From Nitrospira sp. (GTDB taxonomy: Bacteria; Nitrospirota; JACRHL01): a stretch of DNA of 11,191 bases. The DNA is taken from NCBI GenBank assembly GCA_026994095.1, contig JALWRU010000469.1, positions 1 to 11,191 of the forward strand, in the 5' to 3' direction. Shown here one piece after another: positions 7,993 to 11,191 of this stretch; position 1 is the first letter of the stretch, and every line of letters starts with the position of its first letter. A model generated the notes under the pieces. That model was not told the DNA's origin, made no database searches, and saw only the letters and a program-made list of their open reading frames with translations. Both the position numbers and the translations under genes were made by a program.

Positions 7993-9450
7993 TCAGAAAG
8001 ACACCACGCCCACTTGCAGGATGGCGCTCTGCACGTACTCCACCAACGGCGTAGGGAACACACCCATGGCCATCACCACCAGCATGGAGACCACCAGGGC
8101 AGTCTTCAAACCACGCCCCAGACAGACCTGGTGGGCGCCGTCCGGCTCCTGCATATACATGACCACCACCAGCCGAATGTAGTAGTAAGCGCTCACGGCA
8201 GCCAGCACCGCACCCACCACCGCCAGCCACACATAGCCGGCCTCAACGGCGGCCATAAAGATATAGAACTTGGCCATGAAACCGGCGGTCGGCGGGATAC
8301 CCGCCAGCGAGAACATGAAGATCAGCATGAACAGCGCGGCCCACGGATGGGTCTTCGACAGCCCTTTGAAGTCGTCGATCTGCTCACCCACCACCCCGGA
8401 GCTGCGCAGCATGATGATGACCCCGAAGGCCCCCAGGTTCATAACAGCGTAGATGGCCATGTAGTACATGACCGAAAACGTGCCCAGGTCGGTCCCTGCG
8501 ATCACCCCGATCAAGGCATAACCGGCATGGCCCACCGACGAATAGGCCAGCATGCGTTTGAGGCTGGTCTGCACCAGCGCCACGATCGCACCCACGGTCA
8601 TGGTCATGACTGCCAGTACCATCAGGATGCCCTGCCATTCGGCCTTCATACCGCCAAACGCCTCCAGCAGGATGCGCACGGTCACGGCAAACGCGGCAGC
8701 CTTCGGGCCGACACTCATAAAGGCGGTGACCGGAGTCGGCGCACCTTCATATACATCCGGCGCCCACATGTGGAACGGTGCCACAGCGATCTTGAAGGCC
8801 AGCCCCACCACCATCAGGATCAATCCGCTGGTAGCAGCGACGCCCGCATCACCATTGGTAAAGAACGCACCGATCTCGTTGAGGCGGGTACTGCCGGTAG
8901 AACCGTAGACAATGCTCATGCCGTACAGCAGCACTGCAGAAGCAAACGATCCCAGGATGAAATACTTCAGCCCCGCCTCGGTAGAGCGGCTGTCGTAGCG
9001 CTTCATGGCGGCCATGATGTAGAGCGTCACACTGACCAGTTCCAGACCCATGTAGACGGTCATCAGGTCGGTGGCCGACACCATCATCATCATGCCCACC
9101 AGCACCATGAGAATGAAGTGGTAGTACTCACCGATGTGGATGCGATCCTGAGTCAGGTAGCCCCTCGACATCAGCAGGGTCATGGCGACAATAACGTAGA
9201 ACAGCATCTTGAAGAAGTTGCTGTACGGATCCACCACAAAGGTGTCGGCAAAGGCCGGGATGGTCTGGTACATGAGTTGCCAGGTGGCCACTGCGGCAAT
9301 GGCCACACCGGCCATGGAGAACCAGGCTAAAAAGCCCTTGCGGCCCTTGGGCAGCACCAGATCAAACATCAGCACCAGACAGGCGAACCCGGCAATGATC
9401 ATCTCAGGGACCAATGCGATTACATTGGACATGGGAATGGTGTTGTTCAT
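7993..9450 (-). CDS. nuoN: NADH-quinone oxidoreductase subunit N
   Basis: Predicted 485-residue integral membrane protein, identical in length to Escherichia coli NuoN. It is one of three antiporter-like subunits that pump protons when complex I passes electrons from NADH to quinone. Nearly the whole chain is hydrophobic segments, consistent with 14 membrane helices. Charged residues of the proton path are present: Glu137 (GLELVS), Lys162 (LKYFILGS), Lys220 (AFKIAVAPFHMW), Lys250 (GPKAAAF) and Lys394 (MAKFYIF). The VAPFHMWAPDVYEGAPTP and LAYSSVGHAGY signatures of the family are intact. The ATG at 9450 lies 9 bases after the nuoM stop with a weak AAGAGA site. A downstream Met (residue 7) is a less likely start. 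Confidence 0.97.
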   Translation of the reverse strand: MNNTIPMSNVIALVPEMIIAGFACLVLMFDLVLPKGRKGFLAWFSMAGVAIAAVATWQLMYQTIPAFADTFVVDPYSNFFKMLFYVIVAMTLLMSRGYLTQDRIHIGEYYHFILMVLVGMMMMVSATDLMTVYMGLELVSVTLYIMAAMKRYDSRSTEAGLKYFILGSFASAVLLYGMSIVYGSTGSTRLNEIGAFFTNGDAGVAATSGLILMVVGLAFKIAVAPFHMWAPDVYEGAPTPVTAFMSVGPKAAAFAVTVRILLEAFGGMKAEWQGILMVLAVMTMTVGAIVALVQTSLKRMLAYSSVGHAGYALIGVIAGTDLGTFSVMYYMAIYAVMNLGAFGVIIMLRSSGVVGEQIDDFKGLSKTHPWAALFMLIFMFSLAGIPPTAGFMAKFYIFMAAVEAGYVWLAVVGAVLAAVSAYYYIRLVVVMYMQEPDGAHQVCLGRGLKTALVVSMLVVMAMGVFPTPLVEYVQSAILQVGVVSF

Positions 9451-9459
9451 GCGGGTCTC

Positions 9460-10950
9460 TTACTTCATCGCCATGGTGGCCGAACCCATCGCGCCACCGG
9501 CGGTCTGGTCCAGCAAGTTGTTGATAGTCACGTGCATTACGTCGAGAAACGGTGCCGGGTAAAGGCCGATCCAGAACACCATCACCACCAGCGGGGCCAA
9601 CACTGCCCACTCACGCAGGTTCATGTCTTTCAGGATCTGGTTGGCCGGGTTATCACAGGCGCTCCAGACCATACGGGCCATCAGGTGCAGCATGTAGACC
9701 GCGCCCAGCACGATACCGGTGGCCGCCAGCGTGGCGATCCAGGGGCTGTAGGCAAATGCTCCCACCAACACCAGGAATTCACTCACAAAGCCGTTGGTGC
9801 CCGGCAGACCGATGGACGACAGGGTGAAGATCATCAACATGGTGCAGTAGACCGGCATGGTCTTCGCCAGCCCACCAAACTCGCTGATGTCACGGGTGTG
9901 GCGGCGTTCATAGATAATGCCCACACAGAGGAACAACCCGCCGGTGGTAATACCGTGGTTGATCATCTGCAGCATGGCCCCCTCCAGCCCCTGCTGGTTA
10001 TAGACGAACATGCCGATCATCACAAATCCCATATGGGACACAGACGAATAGGCGATCAGCTTTTTAATGTCGGTCTGCGCCAGCGCCATATAAGCGCCGT
10101 AGATGATCGCCACTACACTTAAGCCCAGGATGAACGGGGTATAGCTGAACGAGGCGTCGGTCAGCATGGGCAGACAGAAACGCAAGAAGCCGTAGGTTCC
10201 CATCTTCAACATCACTGACGCTAAAATCACCGATCCGGCAGTGGGTGCCTGCACGTGGGCGTGTGGCAGCCAGGTGTGGAACGGGAACATCGGTACCTTG
10301 ATCGCAAAGGCGATGAACATGGCCGCAAACAGCCACATCTGCGCCTTGACATCAAAGCCCGCGTCCATCAGTTCGGGAATATTGAAGGTGTGGCCCGCAT
10401 GCATGTACATGTAGACCATGGCCACCAGCAACAGCAGCGACCCGGCCAGGGTATAGATGAAGAACTTCAGTGCCGCGTAGATGCGGTTGACGCCACCCCA
10501 TACCCCGATCATCAGGTACATGGGGATCAGCATGGCCTCCCAGAACAGGTAGAACAGCGCCATGTCGAGGGCACAGAAGACCCCCACCATGGCGGTCTGC
10601 ATCACCATCAGGCTGATCATGAACTCCCGCGCACGGGTGTCGATGGCGTTCCAGGACGCCAGCACACAGAACGGCGCCAGGAAGGTGGTCATGATAACCA
10701 GCAGCAGCGAGATGCCATCAATACCCAGGTGGTAGTTGATGTTGAACACCGGGATCCAGGCGAAGTTCTCTTCAAACTGGAACGCGGCGGTCTGGTAATT
10801 GAAATTGGTCCACAGGGGGATCGAGATCAGAAAATCCGCCACCGTGGTCACCAGGGCGATGACCTTGACGGTCTGGTCGTCCTTCACCAGCATCGCAATC
10901 GCAACGCCGATCAACGGCAGAAAGATCACCCAGGAAAGTATGTGCTCCAT
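9460..10950 (-). CDS. nuoM: NADH-quinone oxidoreductase subunit M
   Basis: Predicted 496-residue antiporter-like membrane subunit of complex I, close to the 509 of Escherichia coli NuoM, with 14 expected membrane helices. The key residues for proton transfer are visible: Glu138 (FWEAMLIPMY), Lys218 (AIKVPMFPFHTWLPHAH), Lys249 (MLKMGTYGF) and Glu391 (VSEFLVL). The LIAYSSVSHMGF and GLPGTNGF family signatures are intact. The ATG at 10950 has TAGGA about 6 bases upstream, and the start lies 40 bases after the nuoL stop. The nuoL-M-N order is the standard end of the bacterial nuo operon. Confidence 0.98.
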   Translation of the reverse strand: MEHILSWVIFLPLIGVAIAMLVKDDQTVKVIALVTTVADFLISIPLWTNFNYQTAAFQFEENFAWIPVFNINYHLGIDGISLLLVIMTTFLAPFCVLASWNAIDTRAREFMISLMVMQTAMVGVFCALDMALFYLFWEAMLIPMYLMIGVWGGVNRIYAALKFFIYTLAGSLLLLVAMVYMYMHAGHTFNIPELMDAGFDVKAQMWLFAAMFIAFAIKVPMFPFHTWLPHAHVQAPTAGSVILASVMLKMGTYGFLRFCLPMLTDASFSYTPFILGLSVVAIIYGAYMALAQTDIKKLIAYSSVSHMGFVMIGMFVYNQQGLEGAMLQMINHGITTGGLFLCVGIIYERRHTRDISEFGGLAKTMPVYCTMLMIFTLSSIGLPGTNGFVSEFLVLVGAFAYSPWIATLAATGIVLGAVYMLHLMARMVWSACDNPANQILKDMNLREWAVLAPLVVMVFWIGLYPAPFLDVMHVTINNLLDQTAGGAMGSATMAMK

Positions 10951-10990
10951 GTCGTCCTATTACCCTTTGACTGGTCGTGTTGCCGGTGCT

Positions 10991-11191
10991 TTACAGCACA
11001 AAGAAGGCGGCCACAATGAAGAAAATACCCATGGCCATGACCAGCGCATAGTGCTGCACCCGACCGGTCTGGAAGAATTTGACGATCTCACCGAGGATGC
11101 GGGTGGTGATGGCGACACCATCCACCAGTACCTTGTCGATGATGATCTCGTCCGCCACCTTCCACATGCGATGGGCCACCACACGGGTGGG
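10991..11191 (-). CDS. nuoL: NADH-quinone oxidoreductase subunit L, C-terminal end (partial)
   Basis: The last 66 codons of a gene that runs off the right edge of the window; the frame is open to the final base. The visible sequence includes VADEIIIDKVLVDGVA, then QTGRVQHYALVMAMG and a terminal hydrophobic helix ending FFVL. This matches the C-terminal part of NuoL: the end of the lateral-helix region, then the last membrane helix with its conserved QTG...YAL...G pattern. Its place immediately before nuoM supports the call. The antiporter core lies outside the window, so completeness cannot be judged. Confidence 0.92.
   Translation of the reverse strand, partial: PTRVVAHRMWKVADEIIIDKVLVDGVAITTRILGEIVKFFQTGRVQHYALVMAMGIFFIVAAFFVL

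Noticed and set aside
7609..9330. A 573-codon open frame on the plus strand opposite nuoN and the helix-hairpin-helix gene.
   Set aside because: The translation is extremely rich in His, Gln and Gly, the complement pattern of membrane-protein codons, and it crosses two real genes. There is no support for coding.
10255..11019. A 254-codon open frame on the plus strand opposite nuoM.
   Set aside because: His/Gln/Asp-rich complement of a hydrophobic gene, with no recognisable domain.

Overview
The window is 11,191 bases of GC-rich bacterial DNA in which every supportable gene lies on the minus strand. It looks like ordinary chromosome: complex I genes, a groESL operon and a peptidoglycan amidase, with no mobile elements, CRISPR arrays, tRNA or rRNA. 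A bacterial-type NuoLMN, a standard GroEL with a Gly-Gly-Met tail and an AMIN/Amidase_3/LysM amidase point to a Gram-negative, probably a proteobacterium. amiB is next to groESL rather than in the tsaE-amiB-mutL order usual in gammaproteobacteria, and nuoN is followed by unusual small genes. A less-studied lineage is therefore possible, but I cannot place it.

In transcription order (right to left): (1) The complex I end runs nuoL (3' end only, 10991-11191), nuoM (9460-10950) and nuoN (7993-9450). It continues with tight spacing into a 174-residue protein made only of the helix-hairpin-helix module that opens PolX DNA polymerases (7450-7974), then a 56-residue protein (7273-7443). (2) A small gene for a secreted protein of unknown function (6562-7158) has its own plausible -10 element and a GTG start with a good ribosome binding site. 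(3) groES (6008-6268) and groEL (4283-5929) follow a 293-base control region. The operon ends in a textbook intrinsic terminator (4176-4224). (4) A signal-peptide-bearing N-acetylmuramoyl-L-alanine amidase with five LysM repeats (1934-4117) is followed closely by a TPR-sulfotransferase fusion (145-1908). This pair ends at a second clear intrinsic terminator (10-34).

How they work together: NuoL, M and N are the antiporter-like proton-pumping subunits of NADH:quinone oxidoreductase. GroES and GroEL form the chaperonin. The amidase cuts septal peptidoglycan during cell separation. The sulfotransferase, sharing a probable transcript with it, would transfer sulfate from PAPS to an unknown acceptor.

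I found no convincing new multi-gene system. The points most worth a second look are the amidase (five LysM repeats, apparently leaderless start) coupled to a TPR-sulfotransferase, the orphan PolX N-terminal module with its 56-residue partner behind nuoN, a GroES with a shortened roof, and a 27-bp inverted repeat upstream of groES with the geometry, but not the sequence, of CIRCE.
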